Source: Planctomycetota bacterium (lineage in GTDB: Bacteria; Planctomycetota; UBA1135; JALUZX01). From it: DNA of 19,685 bases. The notes under the pieces are model-generated. The model did not search any database and was not told where the DNA came from. It worked only from the letters and a program-made list of their open reading frames with translations. This document shows, piece by piece, positions 1 through 6,835 of this stretch. The stretch is from NCBI GenBank assembly GCA_027011425.1, contig JALUZX010000699.1, forward strand, positions 1 through 19,685, written 5' to 3'. The number at the start of each line of letters is the position of its first letter. The first letter of the stretch is position 1. A program made the translations under genes and the position numbers.

Positions 1-1
1 C

Positions 2-1321
2 CGGCGTGCCCTCGGTGGGGATGGTCGGCCCGCCTGCGTGCCCTTTCACTTTCACGAAATGCTGGGGCGCCAGGCGGATCGGGGCGCCTTGGACTACAGC
101 TCCCTGGCCCTGCCCGAGGTGGAATGGTCGGACCTGGATCCCCTCCAGTTCGAGCGCATCCGCCGGAGCATCCGCGAGCGCCGGGGCCGCAGCGACGAGA
201 CCCTGCTGGAACTCTCGGACCTGGACCTGGCCAAAGCCCTGGGCGCAATAGAGGCCAACGGCAGGCCCATGGCCGTCCGGGTGTTGGGCCTCCTCCTCTT
301 CGGCCGGGAGGAAGCCCTTCGGCGGCACCTGCCCACCCACCAGGTGGCCTTCCAGGTGCTCCACGGCACCGAGGTCGAGGTGAACGACTTCTTCCACTGG
401 CCCCTCTTGCGGGTCATGGAGGAGTTCGAGGCCCGATGGCGTGCCCGGAACCGGGAACAGGAGCTGATGGTGGGGGTGTTGCGGGTGGGCGTGCCCGACG
501 TGCCCGAGCAGGCCTGGCGGGAGGGCATTGCCAATGCCTTGATCCACCGGGACTACACGCGCCTGGGTGCGATCCACGTGCAGTGGCACGAGGACCGCAT
601 CGAGATCGCCAGCCCGGGTGGCTTCCCCGAGGGGGTGCGGCTGGACAACCTCCTCGTCACGCCGCCCAGGCCACGCAACCCTCTCCTGGCGGACGCTTTC
701 AAACGAGCCGGAATCGTCGAGCGCACGGCCCGGGGCATCGACACAATCTTCAGGGAGCAACTTCGCAACGGCCGGCCGGCGCCCTCCTACGACCGCAGCG
801 ATGAGGCGGGCGTGGTGCTGGTCCTTCCCTGCGGCGAGGCCAACCTCGACTTCGTGCGCCTCGTGGTGGAGGAGGGTCGGGATCGCCCCCTCGGCCTCGA
901 TCAGCTGCTCCTCCTGAATACACTCTGGCAGGAGCGTGCGCTCACCACGGGCCGGGCGTCCCGCCTGGTCCAGAAGCCGGAGGCCGAGGCCCGGGTGGTC
1001 CTCCAGGGCCTGGTGGAGGTGGGGCTGGTTGAGGCTCGGGGGCCGGGCAAGGGCCGGACCTGGCACCTGTCGGCCGCCACCTACCGGAGGCTGGGCCAGG
1101 AGTCCGCCTACGTCCGCCAGCGGGGATTCGAGCGCCTCCAACAGGAGCAGATGGTGCTTCAGTATGTAGAGGCCCACGGGCGGATCACCAGGCGGGAGGC
1201 GGTGGAGCTGTGCCGGTTGTCCCCCGACCAGGCCTACCGCTTGCTCTCAAAGCTTACGGCGGAGGGGAAGCTGGTCCGCCACGGCGCCAAGAAGGGAGCC
1301 TGGTATGAGGGGCGCGCATAA
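2..1321 (+). CDS. AlbA/RecG-like ATP-binding transcriptional regulator, 5' end missing
   Basis: The reading frame is open to the left edge, so the true start and probably an N-terminal AlbA_2 (Schlafen-like) domain lie outside the window. The first visible initiator is GTG at 38, but the frame already reads family-like sequence before it (GRPACVPFHFHEM). The middle carries the HATPase_c_4-type signature seen in this family: REGIANALIHRDY, then DRIEIASPGGFPEGV, RNPLLADAF, and ERTARGIDTIF. The C-terminal third looks like two winged-helix segments, the last around RREAVELCRLSPDQAYRLL. Such proteins are usually annotated as ATP-binding proteins or putative transcriptional regulators; their ligand is generally unknown. 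The last roughly 72 codons recur as a decayed copy at 2034-2255. The family call is firm; the specific role is not known. Confidence 0.8.
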   Translation, partial: RRALGGDGRPACVPFHFHEMLGRQADRGALDYSSLALPEVEWSDLDPLQFERIRRSIRERRGRSDETLLELSDLDLAKALGAIEANGRPMAVRVLGLLLFGREEALRRHLPTHQVAFQVLHGTEVEVNDFFHWPLLRVMEEFEARWRARNREQELMVGVLRVGVPDVPEQAWREGIANALIHRDYTRLGAIHVQWHEDRIEIASPGGFPEGVRLDNLLVTPPRPRNPLLADAFKRAGIVERTARGIDTIFREQLRNGRPAPSYDRSDEAGVVLVLPCGEANLDFVRLVVEEGRDRPLGLDQLLLLNTLWQERALTTGRASRLVQKPEAEARVVLQGLVEVGLVEARGPGKGRTWHLSAATYRRLGQESAYVRQRGFERLQQEQMVLQYVEAHGRITRREAVELCRLSPDQAYRLLSKLTAEGKLVRHGAKKGAWYEGRA

Positions 1322-1323
1322 AA

Positions 1324-1357
1324 TTACCGCGCGCGGTTATCTGGTTTCCGCGCGCGC
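1324..1357. repeat. Two GC-rich near-repeats spaced 21 bp, one a perfect palindrome
   Basis: Directly after the stop codon of the upstream gene lie TTACCGCGCGCGG (1324-1336) and TTTCCGCGCGCGC (1345-1357). Their starts are 21 bp apart, two helical turns. The first contains the perfect 12-bp palindrome ACCGCGCGCGGT at 1326-1337. The spacing would suit a pair of protein-binding sites or part of a decayed mobile element. No function can be assigned from sequence alone. Confidence 0.45.
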
Positions 1358-1408
1358 AAAAGTCCTCGGGGCAAGCCCCAAGGTGGAACAGGTCGGGGCG
1401 GCGAGGTT

Positions 1409-1696
1409 TCAGCAGGCGCACCATACCCCGCCTTCTGGGCCTTCTGGAAAAGAGAGGGGGCCCCGGCCGGCCTCGCCGGGCACGATGGGGACGTCACCGG
1501 CGAAACGCTCCTTGGGGCAGTGGGTGTGGCGCCTTCCCCGAAACTCGCAGTCCTCCTCGTCGCAGATCATGGAGACGATCACCGAAAACCTGGGGTGGCC
1601 ATGGAGGATGGCCCGCTTGCCCGACTGGGGGAGGACCTTCTTGTGGAGGCGGAATTCACTCGAGGCGGTAATGGCCACCGGCGAGGAGCCGTCCAC
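1409..1696 (-). pseudogene. Class II aldolase/adducin-family remnant
   Basis: The minus-strand translation contains ITASSEFRLHKKVL followed by AILHGHPRFSVIV. This is the class II aldolase pattern in which the HxH-type pair (HGHP) binds zinc. It continues with CEFRGRRHTHCPKERF and GDVPIVPGE, close to the conserved VPVVPGE stretch. Only the centre of the fold (about 80 residues) is present. The N-terminal substrate region and the C-terminal zinc histidine region are missing, and the frame runs into unrelated sequence near 1450. The GTG at 1696 is simply the first initiator in an already open frame. It abuts the aldehyde ferredoxin oxidoreductase remnant in another frame, so this is read as a decayed gene fragment. 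The family call rests on motif recognition only. Confidence 0.6.
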
Positions 1697-1850
1697 GGGG
1701 CAGGCCGAGTTCCAAGAGCAGGGCCGGGATCTCCGCCGGCGAGAGTCTCTTTCCCGTCACCTCCTGGTAGCAGGCCAGCACCGCCCCGGCGGAGAGGGTG
1801 TCCATGCCCGTTTCGTTACAGACCCGGTGGGCCTCCTGCCGGGCCGTTCC
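1656..1850 (-). pseudogene. Aldehyde ferredoxin oxidoreductase C-terminal-domain remnant
   Basis: The minus-strand frame reads ARQEAHRVCNETGMDTLSAG and then a helical stretch ending near LLLELGL. The segment CNETGMDTLSAG resembles the conserved CNxxGLDTIS region of tungsten-dependent aldehyde:ferredoxin oxidoreductases, which oxidise aldehydes in anaerobes. Only about 64 residues of a protein usually near 600 are present. The tungstopterin domain and most iron-sulfur ligands are absent, and the frame ends at a stop at 1656-1658. The frame extends upstream to 1928, but that part is encoded by the tandem hairpins and is unlikely to be protein. It overlaps the aldolase remnant in a different frame. 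Non-functional. Confidence 0.55.
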
Positions 1851-1862
1851 AACCCTTTCCCC

Positions 1863-1920
1863 ATTTCTCCTTGCCAGAAGGAGAAATCCCCCCATTTCTC
1901 TCCTTCTATGAAGGAGAAAT
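1863..1920. repeat. Tandem pair of related hairpins (ATTTCTCCTT/AAGGAGAAAT)
   Basis: The first hairpin has a perfect 10-bp stem, ATTTCTCCTT (1863-1872) and AAGGAGAAAT (1878-1887), with a 5-nt loop. The second begins at 1894 with ATTTCTCTCCTTC and closes with GAAGGAGAAAT ending at 1920. Its stem matches the first apart from a 2-nt CT bulge. The two were probably duplicated. They sit beside broken genes and resemble a small repeated palindromic element more than a terminator, because no T-run follows. Confidence 0.6.
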
Positions 1921-2033
1921 CGAGCCACTACCTGAAAAGAAAACCTCCTTCAGGCGGGCCTCTTTGACCGCCCAGCTCACGGAGTCTCTGGCCGGGCCTA
2001 TCCCGGGGGGCACCGAGCGGCGCCTGAGAGGCG

Positions 2034-2255
2034 GCCTATGCCCGCCAGCGCGGATTCGAGCGCTTCCAACAGGAGCAGATGGTTCTCCAGTCCGTGGAAA
2101 CGCACGGAAGGATCCCGCGCCGGGAAGCTGCGGAGCTGTGCAAGATCTCCGGCCCACAGGCCAATCGGCTGCTGGATCGTCTTGTCAGCCAAGGACTTCT
2201 GGATCGTGAGGGGGAGCGGGGCCGGGCAGTCTGCTACCGGAAAAGCACGAAATGA
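2034..2255 (+). pseudogene. Decayed second copy of the AlbA/RecG-like regulator C-terminus
   Basis: The frame starting at GCC 2034 reads AYARQRGFERFQQEQMVLQ and continues to a stop at 2253-2255. It aligns residue by residue with the end of the gene at 2-1321 (AYVRQRGFERLQQEQMVLQ, then VEAHGRITRREAVELC against VETHGRIPRREAAELC). Nucleotide identity is high at the start of the segment. Just upstream, the sequence encoding TERRLRG matches the other copy only after a frame change, and an in-frame stop lies at 2025-2027. This is therefore a frameshifted, 5'-deleted paralogue whose last winged-helix domain is still readable. It is a solid homology call because the reference copy is in the same window. 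Confidence 0.85.
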
Positions 2256-2284
2256 ACACGAAAAAAGTCCAAGTCCTGCCAACT

Positions 2285-2315
2285 AATGCACGCGTGCATT
2301 TAATTGTACGGCCGT
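2285..2315. promoter_or_regulatory. Perfect 16-bp palindrome plus neighbouring 8-bp palindrome
   Basis: AATGCACGCGTGCATT at 2285-2300 is a perfect 16-bp palindrome. A second palindrome, ACGGCCGT, lies at 2308-2315, with centres 19 bp apart. The pair lies in the gap between the decayed regulator tail and the truncated DUF4143 gene. The form resembles a dimeric-repressor operator, but no intact promoter or nearby target gene is evident. Confidence 0.4.
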
Positions 2316-2407
2316 GCCTTTGCAGTTGCCTCGCGTGCCGGGAGCCCATCACTCGCTCCCACGCCGGTTGACCCACGAGGAAACCGTAAGTATCGCCGGC
2401 CCCGGCC

Positions 2408-3340
2408 ATGCGGGGCCGCGCCTGGGAAGTGAGGCTCTTCCCCTTCAGCTTCGAAGAATTCTTACGCCACCATGGCTTGCAGGTCCCGGAACCTCCTTTC
2501 CTTCTTTCCGCCGAGGAAAAGACCCGGCTCCAGGCGGCTCTCCTCCAATACCTGGAGGTTGGAGGATTCCCCGAGGCCCAGGGGGTTCAGCCGGCCGACC
2601 GGTTCCAGCTCCTGGCCGATTATGTGGATGTCGCCATCCTTCGGGACGTGATCGAGCGCCACGAAGTGGCCAATGTGACCAGTCTTCGCTGGATGGTGCG
2701 GCATCTCCTTGGGATTCCGGGAGGGCATTTCAGTGTGGAAAAGTTCCACCGGACCCTCAAATCCCAGGGGCTTGCCGTTTCCCGGGATACGCTTCACGAA
2801 TTTCTCAGGTACCTGGAGGACTGTTTCCTGGTCCGGGTTACCTGGGTGGAGGCCGATTCCGAGCGGCGCCGGATGGTGAACCCCAGGAAAGTCCAACCCG
2901 TGGACCCGGGCCTGATTCCTGTCTACGACCGATCCGGGAAGGCCAACCAGGGACACGCCCTGGAAACGGTGGTCCGGGTGGAATTGGAGCGCCGCCGGGC
3001 GGAAATCCATTACGTCAAGACCAGGGAAGGCTATGAAGTCGACATGCTCGCCCGTTGGCCCAAGGGAAGGGAGGAATTGATTCAGGTCGCCGCGGACCTG
3101 ACCGACCCGGAAACCCTCCAACGGGAAGTCCGGGCCCTCCAGGCGGCGGGAAAAGAGAATCCCAGGGCAAAGAAAACCCTGGTCACCCTGACCCCGGAAG
3201 CAGTTGACCCCCTCCCCGAGGACGTCCACCTCCAGGACGCCGCCTTCTGGCTCCTCCACCCGGGAGAAGATAGACCCGGACACCCCCTCTCCGGGGAAAG
3301 CTCAACGCCCGGTTCATTTTGGACAGAACCGTCGGCCTGA
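2408..3340 (+). pseudogene. AAA_14/DUF4143 ATP-binding protein lacking its ATPase domain
   Basis: The frame opens at ATG 2408 with MRGRAWEVRLFPFSFEEFL, which in this family is an internal stretch just after the ATPase core. The following pieces are typical of DUF4143: YLEVGGFPEAQ (about residues 48-58), ILRDVIERHEV, FLRYLEDCFLV, and the C-terminal nuclease-like segment TREGYEVDMLARWP. The N-terminal AAA domain with Walker A and B, normally over 100 residues, is absent, and the upstream in-frame sequence meets a stop at 2387-2389. It is therefore a 5'-truncated copy. The remaining 310 codons are intact, so a stand-alone C-terminal product cannot be excluded. Full-length members are abundant P-loop proteins of poorly known role, some linked to toxin-antitoxin functions. 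Confidence 0.75.
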
Positions 3341-3396
3341 ATTGGACAGGTGAGCCTTCCCTCGGACGCCGGGAAGACGAGTTCACAGGAACACTT

Positions 3397-3414
3397 CAAA
3401 ACCGTTGGGTTTTG
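3397..3414. other. Hairpin CAAAACC/GGTTTTG
   Basis: A perfect 7-bp stem with a 4-nt loop lies 57 bp after the DUF4143 stop. It is followed by GTGTGG rather than a clean T-run, so it is only a weak terminator candidate. Confidence 0.35.
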
Positions 3415-3430
3415 TGTGGTAATGCAAAAA

Positions 3431-3453
3431 AAGTCCTGGACTTCCACCTTTTT
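3431..3453 (+). terminator. Possible terminator: AAGTCC-T-GGACTT followed by T5
   Basis: AAGTCC (3431-3436) and GGACTT (3438-3443) form a 13-bp palindrome with a single central base. Five T residues lie at 3449-3453. The one-base loop is too tight for an ordinary hairpin, so the stem would have to open partly. A similar AAAAAAGTCC string occurs near 2262-2271. This is a weak call. Confidence 0.25.
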
Positions 3454-3479
3454 ATCGGTCCATAATCCCAAAAAGAGCC

Positions 3480-4274
3480 ATGGAGGACCGACCATTGGCG
3501 ATAAGGTTTCCTCTCCTGAAGACAATGCCAGGGATCCAGGACTGTGGACCCAAGGATGGTTCTCCTTTGTTGCTTCACGAACCCCGCCGTCCTTTCGGCG
3601 TGGAACTCAGGAACCAGTTTCGCAAGGCCATCCAGATCGGAGGCACCAGCCGGAGGACGGAAGAGGCCTACTGGGGCAGGGTGGCCGGGTTCGTTCTCTA
3701 CCATGGGAAGAAACAACCCAATGCAGGAAGAGAATGGGCCTGGACCTTGGCCTTCCCGGCGACCAGGACTTTTGTGCCCCAGGGAACGGGCCAAATCCGG
3801 AGGCGCCATCTTCACGAGACGGTTCTCCAGAGAGCAGTCAAGGACGCATTTCGAAGGGCGGGGATCCCGAAGAAACCCAGGTGCCACACACTCCCGCATT
3901 CCTTCGCCACCAATCTCCTGGAGGCGAGCTACGACATCCGGGCGATCCAGGAACTTCTGGGCCACAAGGACGTGAGCACCACCATGATCTACACCCATGT
4001 CCTGAACAGGGGAGGAAGGGGGGGGCGAAACCCCCAGGATACCCTTCCGGGATCCCGGCCTCCCCGGGGCCGATCCTCTTTCTGGGAAAAGGATTCCAGC
4101 CCGATAAGGATGGGCCCCCGTAAGCAAGGTGGTAGTCGTGACTTGCAGGACCCATGGTACCGGGATAGCCCTCCGGTTTGCACAGTCTATCCCTCCGGAA
4201 GCCATTTCCCCAAGAAAGGAAAGGCCGTAAGATGGAGAAGAAATAATGGTCCTCGCTGGGAGGACCCTCTTTAA
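3480..4274 (+). pseudogene. intI: Integron integrase (IntI-type tyrosine recombinase) with internal deletion
   Basis: Residues 41-80 (from about base 3600) match the N-terminal core-binding domain of integron integrases (RNQFRKAIQIGGTSRRTEEAY, then GFVLYHGKKQP). The sequence then jumps at residues 80/81 to NAGREWAW, a motif normally far downstream in the catalytic domain. The segment carrying the first catalytic arginine is therefore deleted in frame. The C-terminal part continues with HTLPHSFATNLLE, ELLGHKDVSTTMIYTHVLNR. The second catalytic arginine of HTLRHSF is proline (residue 139), while the histidine of LGHKD (162) and the tyrosine nucleophile (171) remain. The first 40 and last 70 or so codons are not family-like. 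The protein cannot be an active recombinase. It points in the same direction as the downstream cassette-like genes, unlike class 1 integrons. Confidence 0.85.
4248..4273 (+). terminator. Possible terminator downstream of the integrase remnant
   Basis: GGTCCTC (4248-4254) and GAGGACC (4260-4266) form a perfect 7-bp stem with a 5-nt loop, followed by CTCTTTA. The T-run is short, so termination is plausible but not certain. Confidence 0.4.
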
Positions 4275-4300
4275 AAGTGGTACCCTGCATAGCATATATG
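4271..4300 (+). promoter_or_regulatory. Weak candidate cassette promoter
   Basis: TTAAAA (4271-4276) and TATATG (4295-4300) are separated by 18 bp, each matching four of six consensus sigma-70 positions. The pair sits just before the attC-like site and the cassette genes, where an integron promoter would be useful. The sequence is AT-rich locally, so this could be chance. Confidence 0.25.
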
Positions 4301-4315
4301 TGAATATACAGAACA

Positions 4316-4455
4316 ATCTAATCGGAGATGCCGCGGATGAAAAATCAGTATTATGTCCGGCGCTTCGTGTCGGCCATCATTCGGTTTGGATCGGGCGGGA
4401 AGGCCCGCGACCAAGCTCGCGGGCGAGCCCGCAGTCCATCTGTGGCCGGTTAAAT
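4316..4455 (+). other. attC-like recombination site (140 bp)
   Basis: The right end, GTTAAAT at 4449-4455, fits the integron core-site consensus GTTRRRY. Its arm CCGGTTAAAT (4446-4455) pairs with ATCTAATCGG (4316-4325), with one mismatch and one G-T wobble. The total of 140 bp lies at the long end of attC sizes. The interior is palindrome-rich, including the perfect stem GCCCGCGA (4403-4410) and TCGCGGGC (4417-4424). The left box ends in AAT rather than the usual AAC, which lowers confidence. The next gene's ribosome-binding site begins 15 bp after the right core, as expected for the first gene of a cassette. A degenerate attI is the alternative. Confidence 0.45.
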
Positions 4456-4480
4456 TTCTTGTGCCAAATTGGAGGCCACT

Positions 4481-4903
4481 ATGAGCATCCGAGCACTTTC
4501 TGACGCCATCTCGGAATTGCCCTACGGGTTGTCTGAGCAGGTGCTTAGTTACGCGCGCTCACTGGATGTCGCGGCTCCTGAAATATTTGAGGATGCTGGG
4601 GTACCATTCTCTCGGGAAATTGCAGACACACTTGTTTTCATTGCCGGCCTTAGAAAGCTTCTATCAATTGTGGATTCCAACTACAGGGTGATCGACAACG
4701 TCGGCGCTATTTTAGAGAACCAACAAGGCGGATTCTCTGTTAGGGTCGGTAAGGCTGACCTATCAAGAGGAGGTGATTATCATCAGGCGCTCGTAACTGT
4801 CCGGAACGAACTGGTGGAACTGTTGTCTGAGTATCAGATTCTGCAGTTCGCGCAAAGCTTACCTTATGTAGATATAGTTCGGGAGCTTGCGAATGGACGT
4901 TAG
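4481..4903 (+). CDS. Small hypothetical protein, first gene of cassette-like unit
   Basis: This 140-residue protein starts at ATG 4481, 5 nt after a GGAGG ribosome-binding site (4471-4475). An in-frame TTG at 4469 is possible but has no such site. I do not recognise a family. The sequence looks soluble and mostly helical, with no signal peptide or membrane segment (for example ALSDAISELPYGLSEQVL, and LVTVRNELVELLSEYQILQ near the C-terminus). Its stop overlaps the start of the next gene by 11 bp, which implies translational coupling and a joint function with the nuclease-like protein. Base composition is lower in GC than the flanking genes, consistent with acquired cassette cargo. An antitoxin, immunity or specificity role is conceivable but is inference only. 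Confidence 0.75.
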   Translation: MSIRALSDAISELPYGLSEQVLSYARSLDVAAPEIFEDAGVPFSREIADTLVFIAGLRKLLSIVDSNYRVIDNVGAILENQQGGFSVRVGKADLSRGGDYHQALVTVRNELVELLSEYQILQFAQSLPYVDIVRELANGR

Positions 4904-5585
4904 TGCCGTCCAAAAGAGCATCAAGCAGTTTTTAAAAAAGCATAAGCATACCTTCCTTGCAATTAACTCAAATCAATCGAAAGCGCTTGAGCTCGCCGTC
5001 ACCATCGGCGTTTCAGAGCACTACCGATCAAAGGGCTACGCAATCCATGTCGTAAATCCGAAAAAGAGTCCAAAGATCTTCGTTGTCAAAACCAGCACTC
5101 GTGGGCATCCCTGGAACTTCACACATCTCAAGTTTGAGCGGGATGGCGTCGTGTACGAAGGCCACATGAATCTCATGGTCGAGAGTGCCCATGATGAGGG
5201 GCGGTATTGCGTCGATTTTGGACTAACAAAAGTCGGTTGTGTACCAGACAAGGCCACGAAAAAGGCCTGGGTTGCTGCTAAGAATTGCGATTTAGTAACA
5301 TTCGCAGAGGTAAAAAAGCTTGTTGTGTATCCGATGCTGCTCGCACAATTCTTAGGGATCGTGCACGAAATTAAGCCGTGCTTCATTCACGGAAAAAATC
5401 CTATGGGCTTTGTCCGTGAGGACCATCTATTCCCTGTTCTGGCCTCCTTAGGAAATTTTTCGGGGAACTCATCAAAAATCGTTGAGGGCTACAAGAGTCG
5501 TAATATTCGCATATTAGTGGCAGAGAATTTTGATATAAGGCTTGCTCGGGTAAGGGGCAAGCAACAATCCAACCCATTTGTTTAG
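4893..5585 (+). CDS. PD-(D/E)XK nuclease-like protein
   Basis: The 230-residue product starts at ATG 4893, preceded by GGGAG at 4881-4885 and overlapping the upstream gene. A TTG at 4887 is an alternative. The sequence has the order expected of a PD-(D/E)XK nuclease: an N-terminal helix with an acidic residue (LELAVTIGVSEHY, E34), a strand with aspartate (YCVDFGL, D108), and an ExK element (LVTFAEVKKLVVYP, E139 and K141). A helix then follows (MLLAQFLGIVHEIKP). This points to a metal-dependent DNA or RNA nuclease, as in restriction or other defence proteins, though no database comparison was possible. With the coupled 140-residue partner it may form a two-gene cassette. Lower GC than the neighbours suggests transfer. 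Confidence 0.6.
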   Translation: MDVSAVQKSIKQFLKKHKHTFLAINSNQSKALELAVTIGVSEHYRSKGYAIHVVNPKKSPKIFVVKTSTRGHPWNFTHLKFERDGVVYEGHMNLMVESAHDEGRYCVDFGLTKVGCVPDKATKKAWVAAKNCDLVTFAEVKKLVVYPMLLAQFLGIVHEIKPCFIHGKNPMGFVREDHLFPVLASLGNFSGNSSKIVEGYKSRNIRILVAENFDIRLARVRGKQQSNPFV

Positions 5586-5835
5586 GTGTGTTGTGGTGGG
5601 TCATCTGTTTATCCAACTTGCGGCCTGTGGGGGTGTGCACAATTTTTTTGGATACCCATTTGAGGGAACCTGTCCTAAAAAATTTGTTGAGCGATTCCAA
5701 TGTCCGGTGGGTCATTTTACGAATGGGCTATCTGTTTCCATCTTGGGAAAGAAAAAGGTGTCGCGGAAGTTTGTGCGACAGCATGAATTTCCGGGATTTG
5801 GGCTGTATTTGTGAAAACTGTGCGGAGGAAAAGAA
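5586..5835. other. Intergenic spacer with internal repeats
   Basis: No convincing gene lies here; short frames of 78-83 codons have no recognisable product. The block GGTGGGTCAT occurs at 5595-5604 and again at 5706-5715, and ATCTGTTT at 5603-5610 and 5730-5737, suggesting a degenerate duplication. TGTGCACA near 5634-5641 is an 8-bp palindrome. ATCCAAC (5611-5617) and GTTGAGC (5686-5692) each fit the attC box consensus, but their flanks do not pair well. The ribosome-binding site of the next gene, GGAGG at 5824-5828, closes the spacer. Confidence 0.5.
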
Positions 5836-6600
5836 ATGAACGATTACGAGAAGCTAAGCGAGGTCTTTCGTCAGATTGCGGATGCCAGGAAGCATTTTGA
5901 GAAAGAGTTATATGTTCTTTTGGTGCTTTTTGAGATGTTCAAAATTGGAAAGGATTCTAAAATTTTGGATGCAGCCTGTGGGACAGGTGATGTAGCCCGA
6001 CTTGTTCACGACAGGGGCTATCATAAAGTTTTCCTTTCGGATGGTGCGAAATCGATGCTTTCAATGGTCGATAAAGCTGAAAAATGGTATGAAGATATCG
6101 CGGAAAAGAGGTGGGAGGAAATCGGAGATCTTTTTCCAAGGTGGGGGAAATTTGATTTCGTTTACTTTTTGGGTAACAGCGTAGCCCATTCGCCTCTGTC
6201 CGTGTTGGAAGAAGTCTTCGGGTCTGTTTATGAGGGCTTAAACGGTGGTGGAGTTCTTGTCTTCGATGTCCGGCGCTGGAAAAAAAGCTCTGACGGCGGT
6301 CTTGTAGATGGTGGTCGTGAGCCCGGTATTTGGCGGTTACTGCAAAAAGTTTACTACGATAACGAGAAATACCTCCTATTCGATAAAGTTTCATACAAAG
6401 GAGGAGAGCAAAGGGTGGAATATATCTTTTTCCCGGAAAGCAGCAGCTGCAATTCTTTTTGTGAAACTTTGAGCTATCATATTTTTAGCTGGGAAGATGC
6501 TGTGGACGTATTGGAAAAAGTAGGGTTTCCCAGCGATTCAATAAAGGTCTTGGAAATCCAAGAATGGCCATATCTTGTGGTAACGGCAAGGAAGATGTAG
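5836..6600 (+). CDS. Class I SAM-dependent methyltransferase, GNMT-like
   Basis: This 254-residue protein starts at ATG 5836 with GGAGG 7 bp upstream. Motif I is ILDAACGTGDVARL (about residues 43-56), the SAM-binding loop of Rossmann-fold methyltransferases. Asp69 in FLSDGAKSML matches the acidic residue after strand 2. The motif IV region reads FDFVYFLGNSVAH (106-118), close to the GNS-AH signature of glycine/sarcosine N-methyltransferase-like enzymes. The substrate cannot be told from sequence. It stands alone, 250 bp after the nuclease-like gene and over 600 bp before the next operon, and has clearly lower GC than the window average. It is therefore probably a separate piece of acquired cargo, possibly a cassette. 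Confidence 0.8.
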   Translation: MNDYEKLSEVFRQIADARKHFEKELYVLLVLFEMFKIGKDSKILDAACGTGDVARLVHDRGYHKVFLSDGAKSMLSMVDKAEKWYEDIAEKRWEEIGDLFPRWGKFDFVYFLGNSVAHSPLSVLEEVFGSVYEGLNGGGVLVFDVRRWKKSSDGGLVDGGREPGIWRLLQKVYYDNEKYLLFDKVSYKGGEQRVEYIFFPESSSCNSFCETLSYHIFSWEDAVDVLEKVGFPSDSIKVLEIQEWPYLVVTARKM

Positions 6601-6835
6601 GCATCCCAAACCTCCTGGAATAAGAAAAAAAGAAACATCTTTTGCCAATTCCCGATTGGGTTACCGTCGGGTTCCTCCTTATTTGGAGGATTTGCCATAA
6701 GCCAGAGGAGAATCGTCTGCCCGAGTATACCTTATCCTGCCCGGACATCACCCGGCACAAGGGGAGAGTCGGGGAAAAGTGGGGCCGGGCCCGATGGTCC
6801 TTGACTCCTCAGGGAGCCGAACAAAACCCTAACTA

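Noticed and set aside
1305..2209. Long + strand frames across 1305-2209
   Set aside because: They run through hairpins and antisense to the aldolase and oxidoreductase remnants and show no family-like sequence.
2462..3283. Minus-strand open frame of 273 codons opposite the DUF4143 gene
   Set aside because: It is a shadow frame in GC-rich sequence; the + strand carries the recognisable family motifs.
5611..5692. Second attC site (ATCCAAC ... GTTGAGC)
   Set aside because: Both boxes fit the consensus, but the arms pair poorly beyond CAAC/GTTG, so it is not listed as a site.
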